From Armillaria gallica (Eukaryota > Basidiomycota > Agaricomycetes > Agaricales > Physalacriaceae): 64,000 nucleotides of DNA. The first letter of the stretch is position 1; every line of letters starts with the position of its first letter. This document shows positions 23,916 to 33,677 of this stretch, piece after piece. The notes under the pieces are model-generated. The model was not told the origin of the DNA and did not search any database. It saw only the letters and a list, made by a program, of their open reading frames with translations. The stretch lies in assembly GCA_037576215.1 (NCBI GenBank), contig JBANDB010000012.1:496001-560000 (forward strand). Reading direction: 5' to 3'. The translations under genes and the position numbers were made by a program.

Positions 23916-25835
23916 CCTTTACAATCTTATACATCAAAAATCACATATACATGTCCCTCTGTGCTTCTCTTTCCCCCCCTTCTCATACACATTGTTTGTT
24001 CTCATGGATACTTCCTTGGCAAGGTTACCCTAGACATTGACAGTTCAGAGCACAAGCATCAGTACAAAGAGTTTAACATGGACAAGGGCGATAGAACGTA
24101 TGCAGCTCCTGTTTTTGTTGTTGTCTGCTCTGTCATTTTCTTTGCAGTCGGTTGTGTGGAGAAGGTTTGCTGTGTTGCTAGTCTGTTTCCAAAGGCTGAT
24201 TTTGTGATAGATGGATGGAGCAAGGATGGGAAGATGCAGGTCAAGGATCAGCAGTATACTCATGGAAACAAGGCTCTGTGGGTATATCTTTTTTTGTGCC
24301 CCTAGTTCTTTTCTGATGCTGTTGGACCAGCCTGTGTGTGTTATTTGAGGATACAGGCTTCATTCACAATATGCCCCCAATAATAGGTATGCTCACCCTT
24401 TTGTTTTGCATAATGATGACTGACTTGTGGCTAGATCTCATTATGATGGCTTGTACAAAGTAATGGTGTGCTACATGAAACGAGATGCAGATGGGTACAA
24501 GATCATTTTGTTCAAGTTAGAGGTACAAGACTGGCCTTTTTTTTTCTCTACAATAGCTGAATTGATACATAGCGCCTTACTGGCCAACTCCCTGTCAGAA
24601 CGTGAGGCAAATTCTGGGCATACCCCGAGTCTGATGCCCCTGCTGGGCCATCTGCACCAAAGAAGAGCCTCTTCCCACCCTGACCCAAGCTGCCTTCCTT
24701 CAACAAATCCAGCACAGCATACAGACTTCTGGCCAATTGACAGCAGGTCACTCTGACCCAATCATATCCTACACATTTGAACTCAGACAGTGGTGCTCCT
24801 TTATCTCCTGTCCCACTGACACACTCTGAAAGCATTTACACATGTAATTTTGAAATTTGTACAAATGAGTACAGGCTACAATGTCCAGATACTAAGGCAC
24901 TGAGAAATACAACAGAGTGCAGTGAATATAATGCCAGTAATGAGATTACCAGAGTAAAGCTGGGTGGAGCGCATGACTTAACCTAAGAACGGTACTAGAA
25001 AGGCTGCACTAGGTATAAAGTCCCAGTGCTTGACACTAAGTGCTCTGACAGGACATAGCATGCACACACTAAGAATAGGTCAGGACCACACTTGTGAGAT
25101 AATTAAAACTTCGCGCAACATTGATCTATGATGTGCAAAGCCCAGCAGGCCCAGAACTTAGAGCTCTCACCTTTGTGATGTCAGAACTCGAATAAATCCG
25201 AAGTTTCTGACTTCGGCTGAAGCGCACGAGGCCTAGACAAGGAGCTTGTTGCCTTCACTATGATAGAATTCCCTAAGAGAACATTATGGAGTGAAATAAG
25301 AGTCGTGTGCTAGGCTGCAACTCTGAGGAGATGGCAAGCAACGTCAATACACATGTATTAACACTGTTAACTGACGTCGTGACACTCAGAGACAGGGTCT
25401 GGCCCTGAGTTGGACTCCTGAGTCAGTGCCAAGCTATGGCGTGATAATGGCAACATGTGCAAGATGCAGGTGAAGGAGCTCGGCAACCTAAATGATACTA
25501 AAAATGGTACTGCTAATTTGTAGAATGTAGAATAGATAAATAGTGCAGTGTAATCATAGTGTACAAGTTTCAGACCCCTGTTGTAGTCACGTGCAAGCCT
25601 CCAGCTTGATGCTGTAGCTTCAGGATTAGTTTGTAACTTCGAGCGAGAGAATATACCTAGAATTGAGATCATATCGAGTGAATTGAGTTGCACACAAGGC
25701 ATAGAAAGCTAATGCGGCACTTGTGTGATTGTTAATTGGTTGGGTGACTTGTGCTCTGACCTGAGAAGAAGAGTTTAGTGTTGTTGAGGACACACTCTTG
25801 TTCTTTGAGGGTTTTGTGTGATGCGAGGCACTACA
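23916..25835. other. Unidentified fragments inside the TIR element
   Basis: A frame near 24010-24300 includes FLGKVTLDIDSSEHKHQY and YKEFNMDKGDRTYAAP plus a hydrophobic segment, but I recognise no family. A second protein-like stretch (KFWAYPESDAPAGPSAP) lies near 24610-24670. The rest is unexplained AT-rich sequence. Confidence 0.3.
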
Positions 25836-26034
25836 GGTGGCAGAGGTTCAAACCCTTTGGCTTGATTAGTGCTCGCTTGAGGGTATATATTTCCCAAGTG
25901 GCATAGGTTCAAACCCTGTGGCTTGTGGACAGGGTTTTATAAGGTTTTCTGTGTCTCTAGATTGCATAGGTTAGAACTCTGTGGATCTATGATCAGTTTG
26001 GAAGCTTGAGCATGTAGGTTTGAATCCTGTGGCT
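25836..26034 (+). repeat. Degenerate tandem repeat with B-box-like core
   Basis: Four copies, spaced about 40-65 bp, of a core resembling GGTTCAAACCCTGTGGC (near 25843, 25903, 25968 and 26016), becoming more degenerate 3'-ward. GGTTCAAACCC resembles a pol III B-box, yet no A-box or tRNA fold accompanies it. It could be part of an LTR or a local satellite. Confidence 0.5.
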
Positions 26035-28881
26035 TTAGTGGAAGGTTTTGTGAAGTGTTTCTGTTTGGAGCATGAAGCTTTGAGTCATGTGTTGCGTGTT
26101 TTAAGTCATTTGAGGTCATTCCGTGTGTCACTCTAGACTTTGTGAGGGTTTTGTGTATGTCTCTCAATGTTGCATGTATTGTACTACACCTTGCCTTGAG
26201 GCCCAGCAACAACTGTCACTCCTCTTGTTATTAAAAGCCTTTGGACTTAGAGAAATCTAGATACTTGATGCGCACTATCGCTGTACTTGCGTATCTTATA
26301 TTTTGAGAGTTTGGTTCTCATGTTTCTATCTGCTTCTATCGCATCAGAATCCCCCAACGAACTTGAGGGTTTGTGTGTGTAGTGTTGGGTGTGGGTGTGA
26401 TCAGTGTCTTCAACACTGTTGCATTTCTAGCTTGCGTGCACAGAGTCTCTTCACCGCCAGTTGAAGTTGAGAACTACTGCGATGATACTCAGCAGTACCT
26501 GGCAGAGCAGTCATTGCCCTCTTGTCTCTCCCTCTGTTGCAGTATGATGTCAAGGCTGTCAGTACTCAGGAGTGCATGCATACCTCACCTATGCATGTCA
26601 AAGCTGAGTCCACATGCAAGAGATCGGGGAGTACTCTCGGCAATCCTCCCTGTAAGTGCCAGAAAGTGTCCAATGTCCTGTGCATCAAAGCAGAGTCCCC
26701 GCCACCCTTCAGTCTTTATGAGTGTGGCCTTCAGAAGAGGAAGTATAGCAATATGGAGGATTGTGGATGACCTTGCAATATTTCTACATACTTATGCTTC
26801 GATCCTATGTTCAACTTTTTATCTTATAATTCCTGAGTGTCCCATCTGCTACATGTTAGCCATGATAGTCTTTTTTCACATTGACATTTCGTTACATTTG
26901 TGTGGACTGTGTGCCTTTTTCCCTTCTAACACCGTTACTCTTATGAACCTTCAGAGGTTCACTGTTGGATCAATGGCAATCTCATACTAATGATCCATGG
27001 TGGTGACTAATGATGGGTACACCTCAGGCTCAATACAACTGCAGCTCAGACTTCAATGCTTCAGTTGTGGCCAGCATTGACCCAAATCAAACTTTTTGTG
27101 TGTCCATTTGTCGTTTTGGTCATTCCTACAGCTAATGCTTTGTCCTCAGTCTATCTTCATCTCCACTATTATCAGTGCTCCTCTAGCAAATGGGCTTCAG
27201 ATTCTGTTCCTCAATATGCACTCAGTCTACAAGATGTTGAGATCCATTGGTTCATGTTACATTGCAGCAAGTCTTCAATCATAGGTAGCTCTCATTCAAA
27301 TTTGTAAGTATTAGGACTTGGATATGCCATGTGAATGCAGTGGCCCTTAAAGACTAGTGAGATTTGTGCCCTCTGCCTCTTGTTTGGTGCACTAGTCACG
27401 TTACCTGTCCACTAGTGGCCACTTTTACTTAGCCTGGTTAGCATTCAAGTTACTAGTACATCAGCAAAACCAAGAATTAGTCTTTCCGATCTTGGTCTTT
27501 TTTAGCCCTCTTTCCGCCGCTTTTTCTTGGGTGATCGAGTCTTGGTCTTGGCAAACTAGTCTTCTGTGGCTTTCTGATCTTATCAATTGAGGCCGTCTTC
27601 TTAATGATCTTGCGGTTGGCATGTATACTACAGATTGAAGTTGGCATAGTACACTTGTATTGTTATATAAATTTATGAGCTGAGGATCTCAGACAATGTC
27701 CATGGAAAGATTGTGTACTAAGGAATAGTACATGGCACAACTAAAGTAATACTATAGGTATTGCAATCTTGAAGGCCCACACACATCTGTCATGGCGATG
27801 TTGCAATGTCGCGGCGGTGCAGCCACTAGCTGATGCGCATGGAATGGCAGGGAATGGCCTGGAATGGCAGAACTTGAGCAACAAAAAATCTTCTAAGTTC
27901 TTTCAAACTCCGCCAGGGCATGTCCGCGTGGTGCCATGAACACATCATGTTGGAATTTAACTCGGAGTCCGAAATGGTTATTCCCTCCCTCCTCCTCTCT
28001 CTCTCTCTCTTTAATCTTAGCATCACCCTCACTTTACTGCAACTCGGGTTATTGGGCATGTACTGGTGATATGGGGCAAAGGTATGGATGCCTCTCATTG
28101 AATTGACTATATCTGATTCTCGCATTTCCTTCCAGGCTGCTGTCATTGCCAACAGGTGAGAAAAGAAGCGGTACGACCCAACAGCTCATTATCACTCACT
28201 GCTGAACTGATGAGAGTTGTAGGTGGATGCATGCAGACCAAGGAGAGGGCCGTTGTGAAGAGCAGGATGGCAGCCATCCAGGAAGGGATGTACCAGAGGG
28301 TGCGTGGTTCTTCCATTCTCTCATATAATTATTCACCATTGTATTTTGTGTCGTTTAGGCTGCTTAGCTGTTGTTCTCCCTTCTGTGGTGTGTTTTCTTC
28401 TGATAATTCAATGCATTACTGACATATTCCTAGCGCTATTTTCGTATTGATTACTACCGCTTCTTGGCTTTGTACCACCACCACCTACATATCTGACCAC
28501 AAATATACGTTCATTTGAGCCTATCCGACAAGTTCTTTGTGCCTGCTGGCATCTATTCCCAACACGAAATCACATCGTTCTTATCCTTCCTATGGGCACC
28601 CATTCTTGCAATGTCTCTCGTTACGGCATGGTTTCATTTCTATTTCTGAGATAGAAAGGGAAGTAGTGTTAATGTTACATGCTATAGTTCATTGTTGTAG
28701 ATAGAAATCAATATACTACTGTTTCCATACCCTCCAAAGCCATCAGAAAACGAGGAGAAAGAAAGAAAAGACCGGAAGACGTCCTCTTCCAAAGACAGTG
28801 ATAGATCGTGCCAAGACAAATCCTTCTTGACAAGAATATGTACCTTACTTTGGCAAGACCCTTGATCTTTCCGTCTTTGCC
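26035..28881. other. Unidentified interior of the TIR element
   Basis: Several frames up to 205 codons (for example 26373-26990) lack recognisable motifs. A hydrophobic segment (FLSFLWAPILAMSLVTAWFH) near 28590-28645 may be a captured membrane-protein exon. ACTAG motifs recur at 27340-27470. Confidence 0.3.
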
Positions 28882-28913
28882 GTCTTTTTGGTCTTGTGCA
28901 AGACCGAAAAGAC
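28882..28913. repeat. Near-perfect hairpin
   Basis: GTCTTTTTGGTCTTG is followed after two bases by CAAGACCGAAAAGAC; 14 of 15 positions pair. Related GTCTT/AAGAC motifs are dense around it and at 27484-27550. It lies just inside the right end of the TIR element. Confidence 0.6.
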
Positions 28914-29077
28914 GTGAAAGACAACTTCTGGGTTTTGCTGATGTATGGCCAGCTGGTAGATTTAACCCACTAGTGGTATCGCATCTAAGTCCTGGCTCTA
29001 CTAGTCACATACTAGTCTAACTATCAGCTCAAAGCCTCAGCTATAGTCCTCTCAGTATCACTGATGTAGGATAGATC

Positions 29078-29118
29078 TGCAATAGTATTATTATAAAATC
29101 GCAAAATCTAGGTGTGAA
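29078..29118 (-). repeat. Right terminal inverted repeat (41 bp)
   Basis: Exact inverted match to 21332-21372, ending CTAGGTGTGAA. Followed by TG at 29119-29120. Confidence 0.85.
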
Positions 29119-29868
29119 TGCATAGACGGTGTATCAGCAAATTCATATCAGGACTTAGATTTAGATTGTAGTCCTGACAATCAGAATCACTTGCAATAGA
29201 AAATTCTTCTGCTTTCCGAATGAGCAACATGTGCATCTCCACTGAGCCATCGGTCAGCAGGTTTGGACCTTGGTAGAATACAGAAGCCCTCAAAGTGGCT
29301 TGAGGCTTTAAAGGTATGGGAAAAGTAGATGCTTCATCGTATTACTTGTATATACATTCTGTATCAGAAGAACATATGTAGGAGGCAAAATTTTCAGATT
29401 TTCGCAAGGAAATTGGGCTAATTGGTCATCAAGATATCACAGCTTCACAAGGCCCTGTTATGCATTACGAATTACCGATAGCTTCACTTCATGGGGTCCC
29501 GTTATGCATTATGTGAATTAACGGTCGAAATCATACAGTATATCTTTCATTTAAAATCATATTCATTGCAACCTGGAACTTGTAAACTACAGTATAAGGT
29601 GTCGTAACCTGGTATAATCTACCTCCCTTTGAACCACAATTACTGAGTGTTTTGTGTAGTGTTGTATGTGTAGCACTTAGCATCTATATGCCTAAGGCGC
29701 TCAGCACCTTTCAGGAAGGAGTGACTTAGTTCGATAAGCGTGACGAACTGTTACATCATGCCAATCACGATCGATTACCCTTGCTCTTTCCTGACCTGGC
29801 AGTGAACCAATCTCAGAATCCCTTTTGAATGACCCCAGACTGGCCGTCATTCGGACTCATTGCTCAAC
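29119..29868. other. Intergenic, transition back to host-like DNA
   Basis: No gene recognised. Homology to the upstream region of the 39.8-kb paralogue begins at about 29790. Confidence 0.45.
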
Positions 29869-29925
29869 ATGGTTGGTCTATTTCAAGATCTTGATTTGTT
29901 CCATGAAGTTGAAACGATTCTCTAG

Positions 29926-30603
29926 AGCGAAGGACTCTCCGAATGTCTTGTTTACAAGCCCAGCGCCAGTGACGCCTTGGTCAAGTCAGGTCAATCGACC
30001 ATCTATTGTTATCGGGGTGATGAGGCCTTCTACGCCTCCATCGATACATACCTCGTTGACACTACATGGGTGTCGAGAATGTCTTGGGAGAACAATACCG
30101 ATGCAATGCAGACGTACTCCCTCCAGTATACCACCGGGCTCAAAGTCACCAGGGGCGACGAAGTGACCAGCTCTGTCGGGATCAAGCTCAAATTCGACGG
30201 CATGTCGATAAACACGAATAAGCAGGTTAAGACATTCTCAACATGCGAGACAACAGAGACCGAGACCAAGACGATCACGCTGAGCATCCCTCCCAAGTCA
30301 ACGTTATTCTTCTACCAGAAGAAGTATCGGTTTAAAGACACAATGTTCTTCATCTTGGATGCGTGGGATGAAGAATGGAACGTTGGGTCCCCGGGTGGGT
30401 ATGAGCTCACGACAAAGGAATGCGAAGTCGAGATTATGAGCGAGGAATATCTGACTACGAATTTGCCGTTGTGGGATTCCCCCGAGGGCACGATGGATGT
30501 GAAGAGAGTCCCAAGGGCTGATAGCGAAGGTCTCAGGAGGACCAGGAAGCATAAGAATCTTACCGCGAGAGCAAAGCGGGAACTTTCCAAGATGGGTGTA
30601 TAA
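29926..30603 (+). CDS. Putative aerolysin/MTX2-type beta-rich protein, copy 1
   Basis: An open frame of 225 codons with a beta-rich pattern: TYSLQYTTGLKVTRGDEVTS, a Ser/Thr-rich amphipathic stretch, TKTITLSIPPKSTLFFYQKK, then YRFKDTMFFILDAW. The alternation of Thr/Ser with hydrophobic residues around a central insertion resembles the aerolysin/ETX-MTX2 pore-forming fold found in some mushroom proteins; this is inferred from pattern, without a confirmed match. The C-terminal tail is basic. The start is unresolved: an ATG at 29869 is in frame but followed by TAG at 29923, which could be an in-frame stop or the end of an intron (CTCTAG acceptor). A GT-AG pair just after the stop (about 30606-30658) suggests a 3'-UTR intron. 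A paralogue lies at 39822. Confidence 0.5.
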   Translation, partial: SEGLSECLVYKPSASDALVKSGQSTIYCYRGDEAFYASIDTYLVDTTWVSRMSWENNTDAMQTYSLQYTTGLKVTRGDEVTSSVGIKLKFDGMSINTNKQVKTFSTCETTETETKTITLSIPPKSTLFFYQKKYRFKDTMFFILDAWDEEWNVGSPGGYELTTKECEVEIMSEEYLTTNLPLWDSPEGTMDVKRVPRADSEGLRRTRKHKNLTARAKRELSKMGV

Positions 30604-31298
30604 AGGTAAACTTTTTGATAACTTCGCATGCGGTTACTATAGCTGATGTATTTCCACAGAGCCGTCGACGATTATCAGCTCGTTTTCATTCATCCGGAAA
30701 TCTCTATTCTATTGTTGCAATTTCCGATATCCAGTTTTTGCATTTGACTTTCTGCGTTAACAAAAAACCAGCAGGAAGGCCCAAAAACTATCCTAAATGA
30801 TGTATTACCTGTCGTTCATAACACTGTTCCCAAAACCTGGACCTAGTGGTTCGGTCTGCAGCATCTCTCAAAAGTATGCTACGGTATACAGTCAAGTGTG
30901 TTCCAGTTATCGGTCAAAGCAAGTGAATGGTGCTTGCTGTCTTGCATCGTTGACCGGACCGTTATCTCCTTAGCCAATGGCACTATATATTCTACTGTGG
31001 TTGGAATAAGATGTCTTGAGATCAATGCGTATAGCCCAGATCTCTCCCAGTCAACAACTTCCCATTCGCTGGTCACGCTTCGTTTAGAAATTGGCGAAGG
31101 TAAACAAATCAGGGCGGTGGGAGTATTGTAGGGTAGCAACGGACCGCCCTTCCTCAAAGAATCGTTTATGACATGTACCCTTTTATTCCCTCCCTTCCCT
31201 AACGAAGACGTATGACTAACGACTGACTGGAACCGACGTCATCGCCGCAAGCGCTCATTAGGGTCACGTATGATTTGCCAAACAGCATCGAGCAGAGC
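30604..31298. other. 3' flank of copy 1, then intergenic
   Basis: The first ~240 bp matches the flank of the second copy (to about 30845 against 40735). The remainder holds nothing recognisable. Confidence 0.5.
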
Positions 31299-31655
31299 CT
31301 ATGTAGACAACGCGCGCTTCGTCTCTGGAATTCTCAACAAGACGCTTCCGTCTGTCGTCCCATCATTCATCCGAAGGCTGACGAGGCTAAAGTTGGTCTA
31401 TATCACGGCATTTGATGATATTGCGGTGATCGCGCTGCCGGAGAATACGCCCCACTTGGAAGAGTTCGCGTTGCGGGAGAGCAAAGGGCATTCCATATCG
31501 TGTGTAACGGCGAAATTCCTGCGTTCATGTCCAAGACGTCTGCGGTACAGAAGCTGAAATCCATCGAGATGACGATGAACCCACCTGTCCTTGAAGACCT
31601 GCTACTGGGGATGCTTCAGTAACGGACGACGTTGGAGGCGTTGGCATTGGTCCAA
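31299..31655 (+). pseudogene. Truncated F-box gene fragment
   Basis: This matches the F-box gene at 2956-3370: NARFVSGIL, then TLPSVVPSFIRRLTRLKLV, then ENTPHLEEF and RESKGHSISCVTAKF. About 57 bp are missing between GIL and KTLPS, one base is lost near 31519 (frame change after SCVTAKF), and a TAA occurs at 31619. Both ends of the homology are abrupt, so this is a dispersed duplicated segment, not a decayed complete gene. Confidence 0.8.
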
Positions 31656-33074
31656 GTTCGGAGGAACTCTCGAATTCTCCTGTCACACCATAAATCTTCT
31701 TGATCTTCCACGGCGTCTGTTGCTTTCCAAAAGGTTTCATAGCCTGTAATTCGGATGGCAATCTCTGTATCCATCTCGGCTTCAAGTTTTCCAAGTATAC
31801 CCAAGACATTCGTGCTCGGAGAATCAAGGAGACGCACGACTGGATTATAGCTCGAGGGCTCGTCGCATATGAGCAAATGCAACCATGAGAAAGCGATATA
31901 CCATGTACCGAAATAGATCCCCAAATCAGTAGACAGGGACAACAACATGAGGTCTATCTGAAGTGAGGGCCGACGCAAGCGTGGGAAGCTTAGTCCTCTG
32001 GTACTTATTTTGTATTTCCAGGTATATTGGCATCATTCCCTGGAAGGACCGCGCCTTGTATTCGGAAGTAATCGTCTTTTCCTTCAGTATACAGTGGTTC
32101 GAATCTACATTGGTCAGCTTTTCCGTGAGCTATCTCGCTCTACCCAGCACCTGAATGTCTTGCCTTTTATTGTGTTAAATTTCCTATAGACGAACACACA
32201 TTGACGTAAGGCTCAGGACTGCCAAGGCTCACTGGCAAATAGGGTCCGTCCGTCTCATCTACTTTGAAGTGCGTCAGTCTCCAATGATATGTCCTTAGAA
32301 TTGGATTACTCTCTGCCTGTACTTTCATGCCATCCCCAGGCGTAGGGACGGATAGGAAAGCTACCCACCTTCAAGTTAGCCAGTGACGTGACCGACTCAT
32401 CGCACTCCGAATTTCGGCTCGCAGACACCATTCCACAACGCAGGGACGACATAGAGGGTGTCTTGATGAAGCTGAGCTGTGGTAGCTTTGTTGTGGTCTG
32501 ATGGTGTTACGGTTGAGGCCTCTGGTCTGGTTGCCCTTGCTGGTTCGAATCCAGTTCATACTGTGTCCTCAGTTTGGTGATATAATTTTTGTTAGGAAAG
32601 ATGTCTGTGCTCTTGGCCACTGTACTAGATCTGCTAGTTGACATCGTGCTTCAATGAAATACATGATCATTCTTTTCGTTTGCTTTATATTTTGTAAGAC
32701 TCAGTAACTCAGAATTTTCCCTCGCTTTCATCTTCAATTTCACGCAGAAATGACGACGCACACGCACTGATGGAAACGCAAACAAACACATCCACGCACA
32801 TCAGGACAACCTACTTCGCTGTAGTCTACGTAGCACTGGTAGTGCCGTAGCATAGTCCTCCATATGTAGCGCAAACACTGAATTCTCTTGGCCCCATCAC
32901 TAGCCTTTCTCCATTTTCTCTCCTTGACCTAGCAAAACGGTTCAACGGTTATGCAAGAGCTTAGCAAGCTTGTTATTGACTTGACCGAATATTGCACCAA
33001 TTCCCTCAAAAATTCTCTACGTCAATAATATGAATCAACACTTCGCAGCTGTGGAGAGTAAGGAAGACTGATCG
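31656..33074. other. No clear gene; one minus-strand frame and a tRNA-like element
   Basis: A minus-strand frame (31616-31978) contains NVLGILGKLEAEMDTEIAIR, which reads like protein, but it overlaps the F-box fragment at its end and has no known motif. The rest shows no coding signal apart from the tRNA-like stretch at 32487-32560. Confidence 0.3.
32487..32560 (+). other. tRNA-like sequence with A-box and B-box
   Basis: TGGTCTGATGG at 32494-32504 resembles an A-box and GGTTCGAATCC at 32542-32552 is a perfect B-box, 48 bp apart as in tRNA genes. The T-arm pairs (CTGG/CCAG). The acceptor arms do not pair, so a functional tRNA is unlikely; a tRNA-derived repeat is more plausible. Confidence 0.35.
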
Positions 33075-33360
33075 CTCTAGCGATGTTCTTTTTTGTGAAT
33101 GTTGAATAACAATGCAGAATCGACTGAACCTGTGCACCAAAAATGCGTCCGAGTCTTAGCGCTCATCAACGACAGCTCTGATGCTTGGATCACAGTTCGT
33201 CGGATAACGAGGATCCGGCTAGCTACGAGAAAAAGAGAGCTGACCAAATGGCTTAGGGGGGGCAACTGGATTCGAACGAGTTGGGCCTGAGCCATTTACT
33301 GGTCAGTCAGATGTCCGACGTGTATATGGTCGGGACACTGCTGACCGGACACCAAACACA
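33075..33360 (+). repeat. Second copy of the F-box 3'-flank repeat
   Basis: Matches 3470-3745 in the same orientation, including the gene's last codons (gcgatgttctttt) and the minus-strand B-box CGTTCGAATCC. Only the 5' and 3' parts of the region align closely. Together with the fragment at 31.3 kb this shows that pieces of the F-box locus were copied here separately. Confidence 0.65.
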
Positions 33361-33677
33361 GGGGATCTGTTCCGCTCTCAGTCTCACGCTTCTGGGCGAG
33401 ACTCCATGGGCGTATACCATCGACATCTGAATTGCTAGGTATGCGCACACAAGCCTACCTATTCCGAAAATCTGACCGAAAATAAAGTCAGTACGAAATC
33501 CTTATCCCGCCATTGGAAGAAAGCAGCATTTCATTTCATAGCAAAAAGTAAGGACAGCTACCAGGACAAGACGAAAGGAACATACAAGCTGCAACAGATT
33601 GGATTAGCGAAAAGCATTTAGCGCGATAGAAGGACATAGCAATGAAGACACAAAGTATGATGTCAGTTGGTTGAAGG

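Larger units (their letters stand above)
21332..29118. mobile_element. 7.8-kb terminal-inverted-repeat element carrying a SulP copy
   Basis: Both ends carry the same 41-bp sequence in inverted orientation, 41/41 identical, starting TTCACACCTAG. Beyond it, homology continues with substitutions for about 130 bp (21373-21505 against about 28945-29077). ACTAG motifs are frequent inside both ends. The dinucleotide TG flanks both ends, a possible 2-bp target duplication. No transposase is recognisable inside; instead there is a decayed sulfate-permease sequence and unidentified fragments. This fits a non-autonomous DNA transposon that acquired host sequence. The alternative is two opposed remnants of one element end. 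Confidence 0.6.

Noticed and set aside
23916..24300. C-terminal half of the sulfate permease
   Set aside because: FLGKVTLDIDS is superficially like a SulP linker, but the following residues do not match a STAS domain and no bridging membrane segments are present.
25040..26350. Solo LTR of a retrotransposon
   Set aside because: Polyadenylation-like and promoter-like sequences are present, but I found no second LTR, primer-binding site, polypurine tract or target duplication.
26373..26990. 205-codon membrane-protein-like frame
   Set aside because: Hydrophobic and Cys/Ser-rich composition follows from pyrimidine-rich DNA; no family motif or consistent splicing.
32487..32560. Functional tRNA gene
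   Set aside because: A- and B-boxes and a T-arm are present but the acceptor stem does not pair and no anticodon arm is convincing.
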